The notes: generated by a model from the sequence alone, not told the origin. Positions 8,448-17,302 are shown, counted from the first letter of the stretch. The stretch is 64,000 bases of DNA from Oscillospiraceae bacterium (GCA_017939025.1 JAGBAI010000071.1:8388-72387), one strand, 5' to 3'. A program made the numbers and translations.

Positions 8448-9476
8448 ATGAAGATCATTCTCGATGCAATGGGCGGCGATTTTGCTCCGGAAGCTCCCGT
8501 AATGGGTGCTATCGATGCAGCCAAAGCTTACGGTGCCCAGATTGTGCTGGTGGGCCGGGGTAACGAGATCCTGGAAGTATTGGAGAAGAACAATATTGAG
8601 AATTTGCCGGAAAATATTGAAATCGCCCATGCAGATGACGTGGTGGATATGCACGACGATCCTGCCAAGGTGATTCACAGACGGAAGAATTCCTCTATGG
8701 TTATCGGTCTGCGGATGCTGGCCGAAGGGAAGGGCGATGCCTTTGTTTCCGCCGGCTCCACCGGTGCGCTGCTTACCGGCGCTACTCTGATCGTCAAGCG
8801 TGTTAAGGGCATCCGTCGTGCCGCCATGGCACCCTCCATGCCCACCAAGGCAGGCGGTAAGGTCATTATCTGTGACTGCGGCGCCAATGCCGAGTGTACA
8901 CCGGAATTTCTGCTGCAGTTTGGCCTGGTTGGCTCTGCTTACGCAAAAAATGTTTACGGCGTGGAAAATCCCCGGATCGGTCTGCTGAACATCGGCACCG
9001 AGGACTCCAAGGGTACCCAGTTGCAGAAGGATGCCTATGCTTTGCTGACGGATGCGAAGGAAAAGGGCCTCATTAACTTCGTTGGCAATGTGGAAGCCCG
9101 AGCTGTGCCTCTGGGCGAGGTGGACGTGGTGGTCTGCGACGGTTTCAGCGGCAACGTGATGATCAAGACCATTGAAGGCACTGCCATGTTCATGGGCAGC
9201 ATGCTCAAGCGGATGTTTAAGAAGAACCTGGGCAGCAAGATCGGCTATCTGCTGTGCAAGTCCGGTGTCAGCGATATGATGAAGCTGATGGACTCCCGGG
9301 AAATCGGCGGTACCCAGTTCTTAGGAATCAAGCAGCCAGTCATCAAGTGCCACGGCAACTCTGACCGTCTGGCTTTCCGCAACGGCATCAAGCAGGCCAT
9401 GGTGGCGGCAGAAAGCAACTTTACAGAGCAGCTGGAGAAGGATCTGGCGGTTCTGAAGGAGCGTGCAGGGGAATGA
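8448..9476 (+). CDS. plsX: Phosphate acyltransferase PlsX
   Basis: PlsX converts acyl-ACP to acyl-phosphate for the first step of phospholipid synthesis. The 342-residue protein begins MKIILDAMGGDFAPEAPV, the family signature, and contains SAGSTGALLTGA and CDGFSGNVMIKT. The ATG at 8448 has an AGAGG box 5 bases upstream. An ATG 72 bases earlier in the same frame lies inside trmFO and encodes unrelated sequence, so it was rejected. In many Firmicutes acpP sits between plsX and rnc; here rnc overlaps plsX by 4 bases and no acpP is present. Confidence 0.97.
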   Translation: MKIILDAMGGDFAPEAPVMGAIDAAKAYGAQIVLVGRGNEILEVLEKNNIENLPENIEIAHADDVVDMHDDPAKVIHRRKNSSMVIGLRMLAEGKGDAFVSAGSTGALLTGATLIVKRVKGIRRAAMAPSMPTKAGGKVIICDCGANAECTPEFLLQFGLVGSAYAKNVYGVENPRIGLLNIGTEDSKGTQLQKDAYALLTDAKEKGLINFVGNVEARAVPLGEVDVVVCDGFSGNVMIKTIEGTAMFMGSMLKRMFKKNLGSKIGYLLCKSGVSDMMKLMDSREIGGTQFLGIKQPVIKCHGNSDRLAFRNGIKQAMVAAESNFTEQLEKDLAVLKERAGE

Positions 9477-10159
9477 TCAAGGATTTGGAGACTGCCATTG
9501 GCTACCATTTTAAGAATATTCAGCTGCTGCAAAACGCGCTGACCCATTCCTCCTATGCCAACGAGCGATGGCACAACAGCCTGCTCAGCAACGAGCGGCT
9601 GGAGTTTCTGGGAGACAGTGTGCTGGGTATGCTGGTGGCAGAGTATCTGTATAAAACCTTCCCCAACCGTCCGGAGGGAGAACTGACCCGGATGCGGGCA
9701 GATATGGTCTGCGAGCAGACTCTGGCGGCGGCAGCCAACCGCATCGGGATCGGAGACCATCTGCTGCTGGGCCATGGTGAAGAACAGGGCGGCGGCAGAA
9801 AGCGCAATTCCATTCTGGCTGATGCCATGGAGTCTGTCATTGCCGCCTGTTTCCTGGACGGCGGCATCGAAGCGGCCCTGAAGGTGGTGCAGAAGTTCAT
9901 TCTGGTGGAAGTGCCTGTTAAGAAGATGCACAATGTGGACTATAAGACCCAGCTGCAGGAGCTGGTGCAGCAGAAGAAGAATCAGGTGCTGAGCTACACT
10001 CTTGTGGGTCAGTCCGGTCCCGACCATGATAAGCAGTTTGATGTGGAGGTTACCTTGAACGGAACCGTCGTGGGACAGGGCAGCGGCAGCAGCAAAAAAC
10101 GGGCCGAGCAGGATTCTGCCCGGGCGGCCATTGAAAAACTGTTTCCGGGAAAAATCTGA
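9473..10159 (+). CDS. rnc: Ribonuclease III
   Basis: Double-strand-specific endoribonuclease for rRNA and mRNA processing, 228 residues. The catalytic domain has the signature NERLEFLGDSVLG at about residues 40-52 and a second acidic cluster in NSILADAMESVIAA. The double-stranded-RNA-binding domain fills about residues 157-228 (KTQLQELVQQKK to KKRAEQDSARAAIEKL). The ATG overlaps the plsX stop. A terminator follows, so this appears to be the last gene of the long core run starting upstream. Confidence 0.97.
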   Translation: MIKDLETAIGYHFKNIQLLQNALTHSSYANERWHNSLLSNERLEFLGDSVLGMLVAEYLYKTFPNRPEGELTRMRADMVCEQTLAAAANRIGIGDHLLLGHGEEQGGGRKRNSILADAMESVIAACFLDGGIEAALKVVQKFILVEVPVKKMHNVDYKTQLQELVQQKKNQVLSYTLVGQSGPDHDKQFDVEVTLNGTVVGQGSGSSKKRAEQDSARAAIEKLFPGKI

Positions 10160-10165
10160 AACAAG

Positions 10166-10203
10166 TCACTGCGGATCGGAAATCGGGCCGCAGTGATTTC
10201 TTT
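10166..10203 (+). terminator. Intrinsic terminator after rnc
   Basis: Perfect 9-bp stem TCACTGCGG (10166-10174) with CCGCAGTGA (10188-10196), then TTTCTTT. It separates the core run from the following monocistronic gene. Confidence 0.8.
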
Positions 10204-10239
10204 GCGTCTTTACCAAAATCACCTCATTTTGACCGATTG

Positions 10240-10268
10240 TTGACAAAAGGACAAAAATAAGGTAAAAT
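10240..10268 (+). promoter_or_regulatory. SigA-type promoter for the sugar-kinase-like gene
   Basis: TTGACA (10240-10245), 17-bp spacer, TAAAAT (10263-10268). Predicted transcription starts near 10275, which rules out a translation start at 10276 and supports the ATG at 10318. Confidence 0.85.
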
Positions 10269-10317
10269 AAAAAAGATGAGCATAGTATCATTCAAAATAA
10301 CAGAGAGGAGAAGAGCC

Positions 10318-11412
10318 ATGGATCTTCATGATAAGCTGCTGGAAATCAGCAGACTCTTCCGAATCGAATACGATTATTTGGGTTACGAGACCATTCAGAT
10401 GGGCAACGTGAACCGTACCTATAAAGTCAACTTTATGCTGCCCGAGGGAAAGCCCAAGTCTTTCCTGGTGCAGAATGTCAATACTTACGCTTTCCGCAAT
10501 CCTGTAGGCCTGATGGATAATATCGACAAGGTCACAGAGTTTATCCGTGCAAAAAAGCCCGGTCAGCTGGCGCTGCATTTCCACCACACTGCTGACCGTA
10601 AGACCTATGTGGAGGATGGCAGCAACTTCTGGCGGATGACCAATTATGTGCCATCTGTTACCTTCAACACCGTTACCGACCTGCAGATCATCCGGGATGC
10701 GGGCAAGGCCTTTGGTGAGTTCCAGATGGATCTGGAGGACTTTGATATTTCTGAACTGATCGAGACCATTCCCGGTTTCCACAATACCCGTCAGCGTTAT
10801 GAGACGCTGAAAAAATCCGTTGCGGAAAATAAGGCCGGCCGTGCCGCTGAGGTGCAGGAGGAAATCGATTTCCTCCTGAGCGTTGAGGATCTGGCCTGCA
10901 GGCTGACGGATCTTCAGCAGGAGGGGAAACTCCCTCTGCGCGTTACCCACAACGATACCAAGATCAACAATGTGCTTTTCCACCCCGAGACCTGCAATCC
11001 TATGATCGTCATTGACCTGGATACGGTCATGCCCGGCCTTATGGGTCACGATTTTGGCGATGCCATTCGCTTTGCTGCCAACTATACCGAGGAGGACAGT
11101 CGGGAGCTGGATAAGGTTGGTGTCAATATGGAGATTTTCCAGGCTTTCACGGAAGGTTTCATGTCCATGACTGCCAAGACTATGACAGAAACGGAAGTGG
11201 AGACTCTGGCACTGAGCAGTTTCGTACTGACTGCAGAGCTGGCTACCCGGTTCCTGGCAGACTATCTGGACGGTGACCTGTATTTCAAGATCAACGCTCC
11301 GGACCATAATCTGGTGCGTACCCGCTGCCAGATCGCTTTGGCAAAGGATATGCTGAAGAAGATGGATCAGATGGAGGCTGTAGTTCGCCAGTGTGCCGCC
11401 GCAGCAAAATAA
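10318..11412 (+). CDS. APH-fold kinase, N-acetylhexosamine 1-kinase (NahK)-like
   Basis: A 364-residue cytoplasmic kinase of the aminoglycoside/choline phosphotransferase fold. The catalytic loop reads THNDTKINNVLF (Brenner motif H-N-D). The metal-binding segment is VIDLDTVMPGLMGHDFGDAIRF, which matches from memory the N-acetylhexosamine 1-kinases of gut bacteria more than antibiotic kinases. The likely role is phosphorylating GlcNAc/GalNAc at C1 for UDP-sugar synthesis or salvage, but choline or another small substrate cannot be excluded. The start is set by AGAGGAG 9 bases upstream of the ATG. It is monocistronic, with its own promoter and terminator, directly before the polysaccharide locus. 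Confidence 0.75.
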   Translation: MDLHDKLLEISRLFRIEYDYLGYETIQMGNVNRTYKVNFMLPEGKPKSFLVQNVNTYAFRNPVGLMDNIDKVTEFIRAKKPGQLALHFHHTADRKTYVEDGSNFWRMTNYVPSVTFNTVTDLQIIRDAGKAFGEFQMDLEDFDISELIETIPGFHNTRQRYETLKKSVAENKAGRAAEVQEEIDFLLSVEDLACRLTDLQQEGKLPLRVTHNDTKINNVLFHPETCNPMIVIDLDTVMPGLMGHDFGDAIRFAANYTEEDSRELDKVGVNMEIFQAFTEGFMSMTAKTMTETEVETLALSSFVLTAELATRFLADYLDGDLYFKINAPDHNLVRTRCQIALAKDMLKKMDQMEAVVRQCAAAAK

Positions 11413-11415
11413 GAA

Positions 11416-11451
11416 AAAATGTGCCTACAGCTTTCGCTGTGGGCACATTTT
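11416..11451 (+). terminator. Intrinsic terminator after the kinase gene
   Basis: 16-bp stem (11416-11431 with 11436-11451, one G-T pair) closed by a TTTC loop. The A-run on the left and T-run on the right make it able to work in both directions. Confidence 0.9.
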
Positions 11452-11474
11452 GCGTTACATGGGGAAACTTCTGC

Positions 11475-11503
11475 TTGCTGTAGCCGACATATTATGTTAT
11501 AAT
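11475..11503 (+). promoter_or_regulatory. Promoter of polysaccharide unit A
   Basis: TTGCTG (11475-11480), 17-bp spacer, TATAAT (11498-11503), with TG one base before the -10 (extended -10). It is the only strong promoter found before 30.5 kb, so it probably drives about 19 kb of closely packed genes. Confidence 0.8.
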
Positions 11504-11586
11504 AAAACGAACTATGCAGACAATAGGACTGTGACAGTGATCTTTTCTTTGATACAAAACGATAATAGAATTAGGGTGTGAAAATA

Positions 11587-13464
11587 ATGGGATTCAAAAA
11601 GCCATCCGGGCATAATCCTTCTTCTTTTTATAAAGCCGTTCTGATCATGCTGCTGGATGTGCTGGCAACGATGGCCTCCTTCTTTTTGGGCATGTGGTTT
11701 CGGTATGATTTTGCTTTCCAGGAGATTCGTGTTGACCATATCAACGGCTACCTTTCTGCCATTGGCCCCTGGTGTGCGATTACCATTCTGGTGTTCCTGG
11801 TATTCCGGCTGTATAGCAGTATCTGGGCCTTTGTCAGTACGTCGGAGGTATTCCGGATCATTGGTGCCTATATTGTACTGGCAATCATTGGTGTTGGATT
11901 GTTCCATTTTGATGGTAATGTCATGCCCCGTTCCAGTATGGTTATGGGTTACATGATCAGCTTTGTATGTACCGTGGGCATCCGTTTTGCCTACCGCCTC
12001 TGGCGGACAGCGTTGCGGAAGCTCAGTCACATGACCCATGCTTCCGGTGTCAAGAATGTCATGCTCATCGGAGCCGGCGATGCTGGCCGGGCACTGGCGA
12101 TGGAATTTACAAACAGTGATTATGTCCGGGATCATCTGGCATGTGTCATTGACGATAATCCCGTGAAGATCAACAAGTACCTGTGCGGGGCACCCATTGT
12201 GGGAAACCGCTATGATATCCCCAATATGGTAAAGCAGTACAAGGTGGACAAGATCATTTTTGCCATCCCCAGCTGCACAGCCCGGGTTCGGAAAGAGATT
12301 CTGGATATCTGCACTACCACCGGCTGTGAGGTGCAGATGCTGCCCGGTATTTTCCAGATGGTCAACGGCGATGTCAGCGTCAGCAAGCTGCGTAATGTGG
12401 ATCCTCAGGATCTGCTTGGCCGGGATCCCATCAAAGTCAATCTGGAAGAGATCTTCGACTACATTAACGGAAAGACCGTCATGGTCACCGGCGGCGGCGG
12501 CAGCATCGGCAGCGAGCTGTGCCGTCAGATTGCCAGTGCCAAGCCGGAACAGCTGATCATTTTTGAGATCTACGAAAACAATGCCTACGATATCCAGATG
12601 GAGCTGCGCCGGACTTATCCGGAGCTGAACCTGCAGGTGCTGATCGGCTCCGTCCGCAATACAAACCGGGTCGATTATGTGGTGGGCAAGTATAAGCCTG
12701 ACCTCATTTTCCATGCCGCTGCCCATAAGCATGTGCCGCTGATGGAGGATAGCCCCAACGAGGCCATCAAGAATAATGTTTTTGGCACCTACAAAATGGC
12801 AAAGGCTGCCGCCAAATATGGCGTCAAGCGTTTTGTGCTGATCTCTACGGACAAAGCGGTCAATCCTACCAACATCATGGGCGCGTCCAAACGGCTGTGC
12901 GAGATGGTTGTGCAGATGATGAACCGGGAGGCAAAGACAGAATTTGTGGCAGTGCGTTTTGGCAATGTGCTGGGCAGCAACGGCAGTGTCATTCCGCTGT
13001 TCAAAAAGCAGATTGAGGCCGGCGGCCCGGTGACTGTTACCCACCCGGATATTATCCGCTATTTCATGACCATTCCTGAGGCAGTCAGTCTGGTGCTTCA
13101 GGCAGGCTACTATGCCCGGGGCGGTGAAATCTTTATTCTGGATATGGGCGAACCGGTCAAAATCGATGATATGGCCCGGAACATGATCCGCCTCAGTGGA
13201 TATGAGCCGGATGTGGATATCAAGGTGGTCTACACGGGTCTGCGGCCCGGTGAAAAGCTGTACGAAGAGCTGCTGATGAAGGAAGAGGGAATGCAGGAAA
13301 CTGCAAATAAGCTGATCCACATCGGTAAGCCCATTGAAATGGATGATGACAAATTCCGGGAACAGTTGCGGCGTCTGGACGAAGCCAGCCGCAGTGAGGT
13401 CGGCAACATGAAGGATATTGTTGCGGAAATCGTACCGACATATAAGAGAAAAGTGGAAGTTTGA
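11587..13464 (+). CDS. Membrane-bound UDP-GlcNAc 4,6-dehydratase, CapD/WbpM/PglF type
   Basis: A 625-residue protein with about four N-terminal membrane helices (residues 10-140) and a CoA-binding-like middle domain (about 145-270, GAGDAGRALA). The C-terminal short-chain dehydrogenase domain starts at TGGGGSIGSELCRQ. The active site has STDKAVNPTNIMGASK, with Met-x3-Lys in place of Tyr-x3-Lys as is usual for this dehydratase group. It should convert UDP-GlcNAc to the 4-keto-6-deoxy sugar, the precursor of QuiNAc, FucNAc or bacillosamine. It is the first gene of unit A, followed by the initiating transferase. The start at 11587 follows AGGGTG; a GTG at 11578 lies inside that box. Confidence 0.9.
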   Translation: MGFKKPSGHNPSSFYKAVLIMLLDVLATMASFFLGMWFRYDFAFQEIRVDHINGYLSAIGPWCAITILVFLVFRLYSSIWAFVSTSEVFRIIGAYIVLAIIGVGLFHFDGNVMPRSSMVMGYMISFVCTVGIRFAYRLWRTALRKLSHMTHASGVKNVMLIGAGDAGRALAMEFTNSDYVRDHLACVIDDNPVKINKYLCGAPIVGNRYDIPNMVKQYKVDKIIFAIPSCTARVRKEILDICTTTGCEVQMLPGIFQMVNGDVSVSKLRNVDPQDLLGRDPIKVNLEEIFDYINGKTVMVTGGGGSIGSELCRQIASAKPEQLIIFEIYENNAYDIQMELRRTYPELNLQVLIGSVRNTNRVDYVVGKYKPDLIFHAAAHKHVPLMEDSPNEAIKNNVFGTYKMAKAAAKYGVKRFVLISTDKAVNPTNIMGASKRLCEMVVQMMNREAKTEFVAVRFGNVLGSNGSVIPLFKKQIEAGGPVTVTHPDIIRYFMTIPEAVSLVLQAGYYARGGEIFILDMGEPVKIDDMARNMIRLSGYEPDVDIKVVYTGLRPGEKLYEELLMKEEGMQETANKLIHIGKPIEMDDDKFREQLRRLDEASRSEVGNMKDIVAEIVPTYKRKVEV

Positions 13465-13483
13465 TAGAAAAGAGGAGAATTTC

Positions 13484-14101
13484 ATGTATCGGAAATTTGG
13501 AAAGAGGCTGGTGGATATTCTGCTGTCCGGATGCGGAATTGTGGTACTGGCTCCGGTATATCTGCTGCTGGCCGTTGCCATTAAGATCGATGATCCCGGT
13601 CCGGTGTTTTTCCGGCAGAAGCGGGTGGGCATCCATAAGACCCATTTCCAGATCCTGAAATTCCGTACCATGAAGATGGAGACACCCCGGGATGTACCGA
13701 CCCATCTGCTGGAGAACCCCGAGCAGTATATAACCCGGGTAGGCAGGATCCTGCGCAAGCTTTCCCTGGACGAGCTGCCCCAGATCTTCCAGATCTTTAC
13801 CGGCGAAATGTCCATTATCGGTCCCCGGCCTGCCCTGTGGAACCAGTTCGACCTGATCGAAGAACGGGATAAATACGGTGCCAACGATGTGCGCCCCGGC
13901 CTTACCGGCTGGGCACAGATCAATGGCCGGGACGAGCTGCCTATTGATGTGAAGGCAAGGTTTGACGGCGAATATGTGCAGAAACTGAGCTTTTTGTTTG
14001 ACTGTAAGTGCTTCTTTGGCACCATTACTTCGGTGCTGAAGTCCGACGGTGTGGTAGAAGGCGGCACCGGACAGCTGGAGAAGGAGAAGAAGGATAAATG
14101 A
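13484..14101 (+). CDS. Initiating undecaprenyl-phosphate sugar phosphotransferase (PglC/WcaJ C-domain type)
   Basis: A 205-residue small monotopic phosphoglycosyl transferase (bacterial sugar transferase family). One N-terminal hydrophobic hairpin is followed by the conserved catalytic stretch: KIDDPGPVFFRQKRVG, FQILKFRTMK, LDELPQIFQIFTGEMS and GPRPAL, ending with RPGLTGWAQINGRD. It transfers a sugar-1-phosphate from a UDP-sugar to undecaprenyl phosphate and so starts the repeat unit on the inner membrane face. Size fits the PglC class, which lacks the extra membrane helices of WcaJ/WbaP. Position after the dehydratase and before a reductase suggests a 6-deoxy-HexNAc as first sugar. The ATG at 13484 has AGAGGAG upstream; an earlier ATG at 13418 lies within the previous gene. 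Confidence 0.93.
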   Translation: MYRKFGKRLVDILLSGCGIVVLAPVYLLLAVAIKIDDPGPVFFRQKRVGIHKTHFQILKFRTMKMETPRDVPTHLLENPEQYITRVGRILRKLSLDELPQIFQIFTGEMSIIGPRPALWNQFDLIEERDKYGANDVRPGLTGWAQINGRDELPIDVKARFDGEYVQKLSFLFDCKCFFGTITSVLKSDGVVEGGTGQLEKEKKDK

Positions 14102-14970
14102 AGCACATTCTGATCACCGGTGCGAACAGCTATGTTGGTACCAGTGTGGAATCTCATCTGAACCGGTGGCCGGAAGATTACCAGGTGGACACGCTGGATA
14201 TGATTGGTGACGGCTGGCGGGAGAAACGTTTTTCAAGCTATGATGCGGTGCTGCATGTGGCGGGTATTGTCCATCAGCCTCAGAGCAAAGATGATCCTGC
14301 CCAGGCAGAGCTGTATGACCGGGTGAATCACCGGTTGGCAGTGGAAACGGCCCAAAAGGCAAAGGCGGAGGGCGTGAAGCAGTTCCTGTTTATGAGCTCC
14401 GCCAGTGTGTATGGGCTGACTGCTTCTGTTGGAAAAGAAATTATGATTACCGCAGATACGCCGTTGGTGCCTGTGGATAATTATGGTATCAGCAAGAAAA
14501 ATGCCGAAGAATCTCTGAAGCTCCTGGCCGATGATAATTTTAAACTGGCCATTTTGCGCCCGCCTATGATCTATGGCAAGGGCTGTAAAGGTAACTATGT
14601 GACGCTGGCAAAACTGGCAAAGAAATTGCCGGCATTCCCCTGGGTAAATAACCGCCGCTCCATGCTGTATATCGAGAATCTGGCAGAATTTATCCGGTTG
14701 CTGATCGATGATGTGGCTGAGGGCGTGTTCTGCCCCCAGAACGAAACGTATGTTAATACCAGTGATCTGGTGAATTTGATTGCCCACGCCAATGGAAAGG
14801 GGATCCTGCTGGTAAAGGGGTTTGGATGGATGCTGAAAGGAATGTCCCGTGTTACGAGCCTGGTGGACAAAGCATTTGGCAGCCTGTGTTATGATTATGA
14901 ATTAAGCCGGTATCCCCGTAATTACTGGCTGAAAAGCTTAAGTGAGTCTGTAGTAGAAACAGAGCAATGA
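14098..14970 (+). CDS. NAD-dependent sugar epimerase/reductase (SDR)
   Basis: A 290-residue extended short-chain dehydrogenase. The N-terminal nucleotide-binding motif is ILITGANSYVGTSV, and the catalytic Ser and Tyr-x3-Lys lie in MSSASVYG and DNYGISK. Such genes next to a WbpM-type dehydratase and a phosphoglycosyl transferase usually reduce the 4-keto intermediate to UDP-QuiNAc or UDP-FucNAc. That role is inferred from context; 4-epimerase activity is the alternative. The start codon overlaps the previous stop (ATGA), indicating coupled translation. Confidence 0.8.
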   Translation: MKHILITGANSYVGTSVESHLNRWPEDYQVDTLDMIGDGWREKRFSSYDAVLHVAGIVHQPQSKDDPAQAELYDRVNHRLAVETAQKAKAEGVKQFLFMSSASVYGLTASVGKEIMITADTPLVPVDNYGISKKNAEESLKLLADDNFKLAILRPPMIYGKGCKGNYVTLAKLAKKLPAFPWVNNRRSMLYIENLAEFIRLLIDDVAEGVFCPQNETYVNTSDLVNLIAHANGKGILLVKGFGWMLKGMSRVTSLVDKAFGSLCYDYELSRYPRNYWLKSLSESVVETEQ

Positions 14971-14988
14971 AAAAAGGAGGGAGAAAAG

Positions 14989-16200
14989 TTGAAAAAGAAA
15001 AAGGATATTCTGTTCCTCTGCCAATTTTTCTACCCCGAATATATCTCCTCCGCCCAGCTGCCCTATGACACGGTTCTGGCGTTGAAGGAGGCGGGCTTCC
15101 GTGTGGGAGCTCTGTGCGGCTATCCCCGGGAGTATTCCGAGGGGGGCGACATCCCGCTGCGGGAGAACGTGAATGGAATCGAAATTCACCGGCTGAAATA
15201 TATCCAGACAGGCCGGGCGGGCTTTTTGGGCCGGATCGTGAATTATTTCTCTTTTACCCTGATGGTGCTGCTGCGTATTTTTGAAATGGCACAGTACCGG
15301 GCGGTGGTGGTGTATTCCAATCCTCCGATTCTGCCCTGGATCGCTTCCTGGGCCAAGGTGCTGTTTGGTACCAGGCTTGTGTTTGTTTCTTATGACCTGT
15401 ACCCGGAGGTGGCGACCGTAACGGGAACATTGGGAAGTGGGAATCCGATTTGCCGTCTGATGAACCATATCAACAAGTGTGTGTTCAAAAGGGCAGATGC
15501 CATCGTTGCCCTTTCTTCGGAAATGCGTGACTATATTGCAGAAAACCGGCCTGTGGATCGGGAGAAAATTGTTATCATCCCAAACTGGTTTGCGGATAAA
15601 GGCGTGCAGCCGGAAAACCGGGAGACAAACCGGTTCCGGGATGTGGTGCAGGATCGGTTTGTGGTGTCTTACTTTGGCAACATGGGCACGATGCAGGATA
15701 TGCAGACGCTGCTGGAAGCGATCCGTATCTTAAAAAATGATGAAAAAACCTTCTTCCTCTTTGCAGGACACGGCAACAAGATGGAAAAGCTGAAAAAAAT
15801 CGTGGAGGAAGAGGGTATTCATAATATTGCCATCCATGCCTTCCTTCATGGACAGGATTTTCAGGATGCCCTGACAATCAGTGACTGTGCTTTTGTGACG
15901 CTGGAAAAAGGTGGGACGGGACTGTGCGTTCCCAGCAAAACCTACAGCTACATGATGCAGGGTTTGCCTTTGCTGGCGGTGATGGACGAATGTGATATCG
16001 TCCGGGATATCGAATCCGGTGCCGGAATGTGGGTACGCAACGGCGAAGGGGAAAAGCTGGCGGCTGCGATCAAACAGCTGCAGGATGATCCGGAAATGTG
16101 TGCGCAAATGCGCAGCACCTGCCGCCGCCTTTACATGGAAAACTACACTACGGAAATATGTACGAATAAATATGTGGCCTTGTTCCGGACACTTCTGTGA
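14989..16200 (+). CDS. Glycosyltransferase family 4, WbuB-like
   Basis: A 403-residue GT-B glycosyltransferase. It opens with DILFLCQFFYPEYISSAQL, typical of WbuB-type enzymes that add the second sugar (often FucNAc) to the lipid-linked first sugar. Donor-binding features appear in VSYFGNMGTMQDM and in GGTGLCVPSKTYSYMMQG, where the usual E-x7-E is degenerate. It has a TTG start preceded by AAAGGAGGG, the strongest ribosome binding site nearby. It lies directly before the FucNAc pathway genes, which fits a FucNAc transferase, but acceptor and donor are inferred. Confidence 0.82.
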   Translation: MKKKKDILFLCQFFYPEYISSAQLPYDTVLALKEAGFRVGALCGYPREYSEGGDIPLRENVNGIEIHRLKYIQTGRAGFLGRIVNYFSFTLMVLLRIFEMAQYRAVVVYSNPPILPWIASWAKVLFGTRLVFVSYDLYPEVATVTGTLGSGNPICRLMNHINKCVFKRADAIVALSSEMRDYIAENRPVDREKIVIIPNWFADKGVQPENRETNRFRDVVQDRFVVSYFGNMGTMQDMQTLLEAIRILKNDEKTFFLFAGHGNKMEKLKKIVEEEGIHNIAIHAFLHGQDFQDALTISDCAFVTLEKGGTGLCVPSKTYSYMMQGLPLLAVMDECDIVRDIESGAGMWVRNGEGEKLAAAIKQLQDDPEMCAQMRSTCRRLYMENYTTEICTNKYVALFRTLL

Positions 16201-16224
16201 GGAACGGGGAAAGGAGTATGTAAT

Positions 16225-17268
16225 ATGAGCATTTTTGAAGGAAAGACACTGATGATCACCGGTGGTACCGGTTCCTTCGGTAACGCTGTTCTGAACCGTT
16301 TTCTGGATACGGATATCAAAGAGATCCGTGTTTTTTCCCGTGATGAAAAGAAACAGGATGATATGCGTCATGAATTCCAGGCAAGACTGCCTGAGGCTGC
16401 CAATAAGATCAAGTTCTTTATTGGCGATGTCCGGGACATCGCCTCTGTCCGCAATGCCATGCACGGCGTAGATTATATTTTCCACGCAGCGGCTCTGAAG
16501 CAGGTGCCTTCCTGTGAGTTCTTCCCCATGGAGGCGGTGAAGACCAATGTCATCGGTACCGACAATGTGCTGACCGCTGCCATTGATGCCGGTGTCAAGA
16601 CTGTCATCTGCCTGTCCACCGACAAGGCAGCCTATCCTGTCAATGCTATGGGCACCTCCAAGGCCATGATGGAAAAGGTCATCGTGGCAAAATCCCGTAC
16701 CGTTTCCCCGGAGCAGACCAAAATCTGCTGCACCCGTTATGGCAATGTGATGTGTTCCCGCGGCAGCGTGATCCCTCTGTGGGTGGAGCAGATCAAGGCC
16801 GGCAATCCCATCACCATCACAGAGCCTTCCATGACCCGGTTCATCATGAGTCTGGAAGAGGCTGTGGATCTGGTGCTGTTTGCATTTGAAAACGGTGTCA
16901 GTGGTGATATCCTGGTTCAGAAGGCTCCAGCCTGCACCATCGAGACTCTGGCAAAGGCCGTCACCGGCCTCTTTGCGCCGAACCATGAGATCAAAGTCAT
17001 CGGCATCCGTCATGGCGAAAAAATGTACGAGACGCTGCTGACCAACGAGGAATGTGCCAATGCCATTGACCTGGGTAACTTCTACCGTGTGCCCAGTGAT
17101 AAGCGTGATTTAAACTACGATAAGTATTTCAAGGTGGGCGACAAGGAGCGCAATGTGCTCACGGAGTTCAATTCCAGCAATACAGAGCTTCTGAATGTGG
17201 AGCAGGTGCAGGAAAAGCTGCTGAGCCTGGCTTACATCCGGGAAGAACTGGCTGCCTGGAAAAAATGA
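16225..17268 (+). CDS. fnlA: UDP-GlcNAc 4,6-dehydratase/5-epimerase (FnlA/CapE/WbjB)
   Basis: First enzyme of UDP-N-acetyl-L-fucosamine synthesis, 347 residues. The soluble SDR starts with MITGGTGSFGNAVLNRF and carries STDKAAYPVNAMGTSK, again Met-x3-Lys. Unlike the 11587 gene it lacks membrane helices. The order FnlA, FnlB, then FnlC further on is the same functional set as CapE-CapF-CapG of Staphylococcus aureus and WbjB-C-D of Pseudomonas. The ribosome binding site AAAGGAG is 8 bases before the ATG. Confidence 0.92.
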   Translation: MSIFEGKTLMITGGTGSFGNAVLNRFLDTDIKEIRVFSRDEKKQDDMRHEFQARLPEAANKIKFFIGDVRDIASVRNAMHGVDYIFHAAALKQVPSCEFFPMEAVKTNVIGTDNVLTAAIDAGVKTVICLSTDKAAYPVNAMGTSKAMMEKVIVAKSRTVSPEQTKICCTRYGNVMCSRGSVIPLWVEQIKAGNPITITEPSMTRFIMSLEEAVDLVLFAFENGVSGDILVQKAPACTIETLAKAVTGLFAPNHEIKVIGIRHGEKMYETLLTNEECANAIDLGNFYRVPSDKRDLNYDKYFKVGDKERNVLTEFNSSNTELLNVEQVQEKLLSLAYIREELAAWKK

Positions 17269-17302
17269 CAAACAGAATCTGGTTACAGGGAGGAATGGAA
17301 AC

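Noticed and set aside
10318..11412. Antibiotic (aminoglycoside) resistance kinase
   Set aside because: The fold is the same, but the sequence around the metal site (LDTVMPGLMGHDFGD) fits sugar 1-kinases of gut bacteria, and the location and promoter suggest a housekeeping or glycan role.
11504..11586. JUMPstart/ops or other antiterminator site in the leader of the glycan locus
   Set aside because: Such a site was looked for because unit A is about 19 kb long, but no GGCGGTAG-type element or clear hairpin was found, and no NusG/LoaP paralogue gene is in the window.
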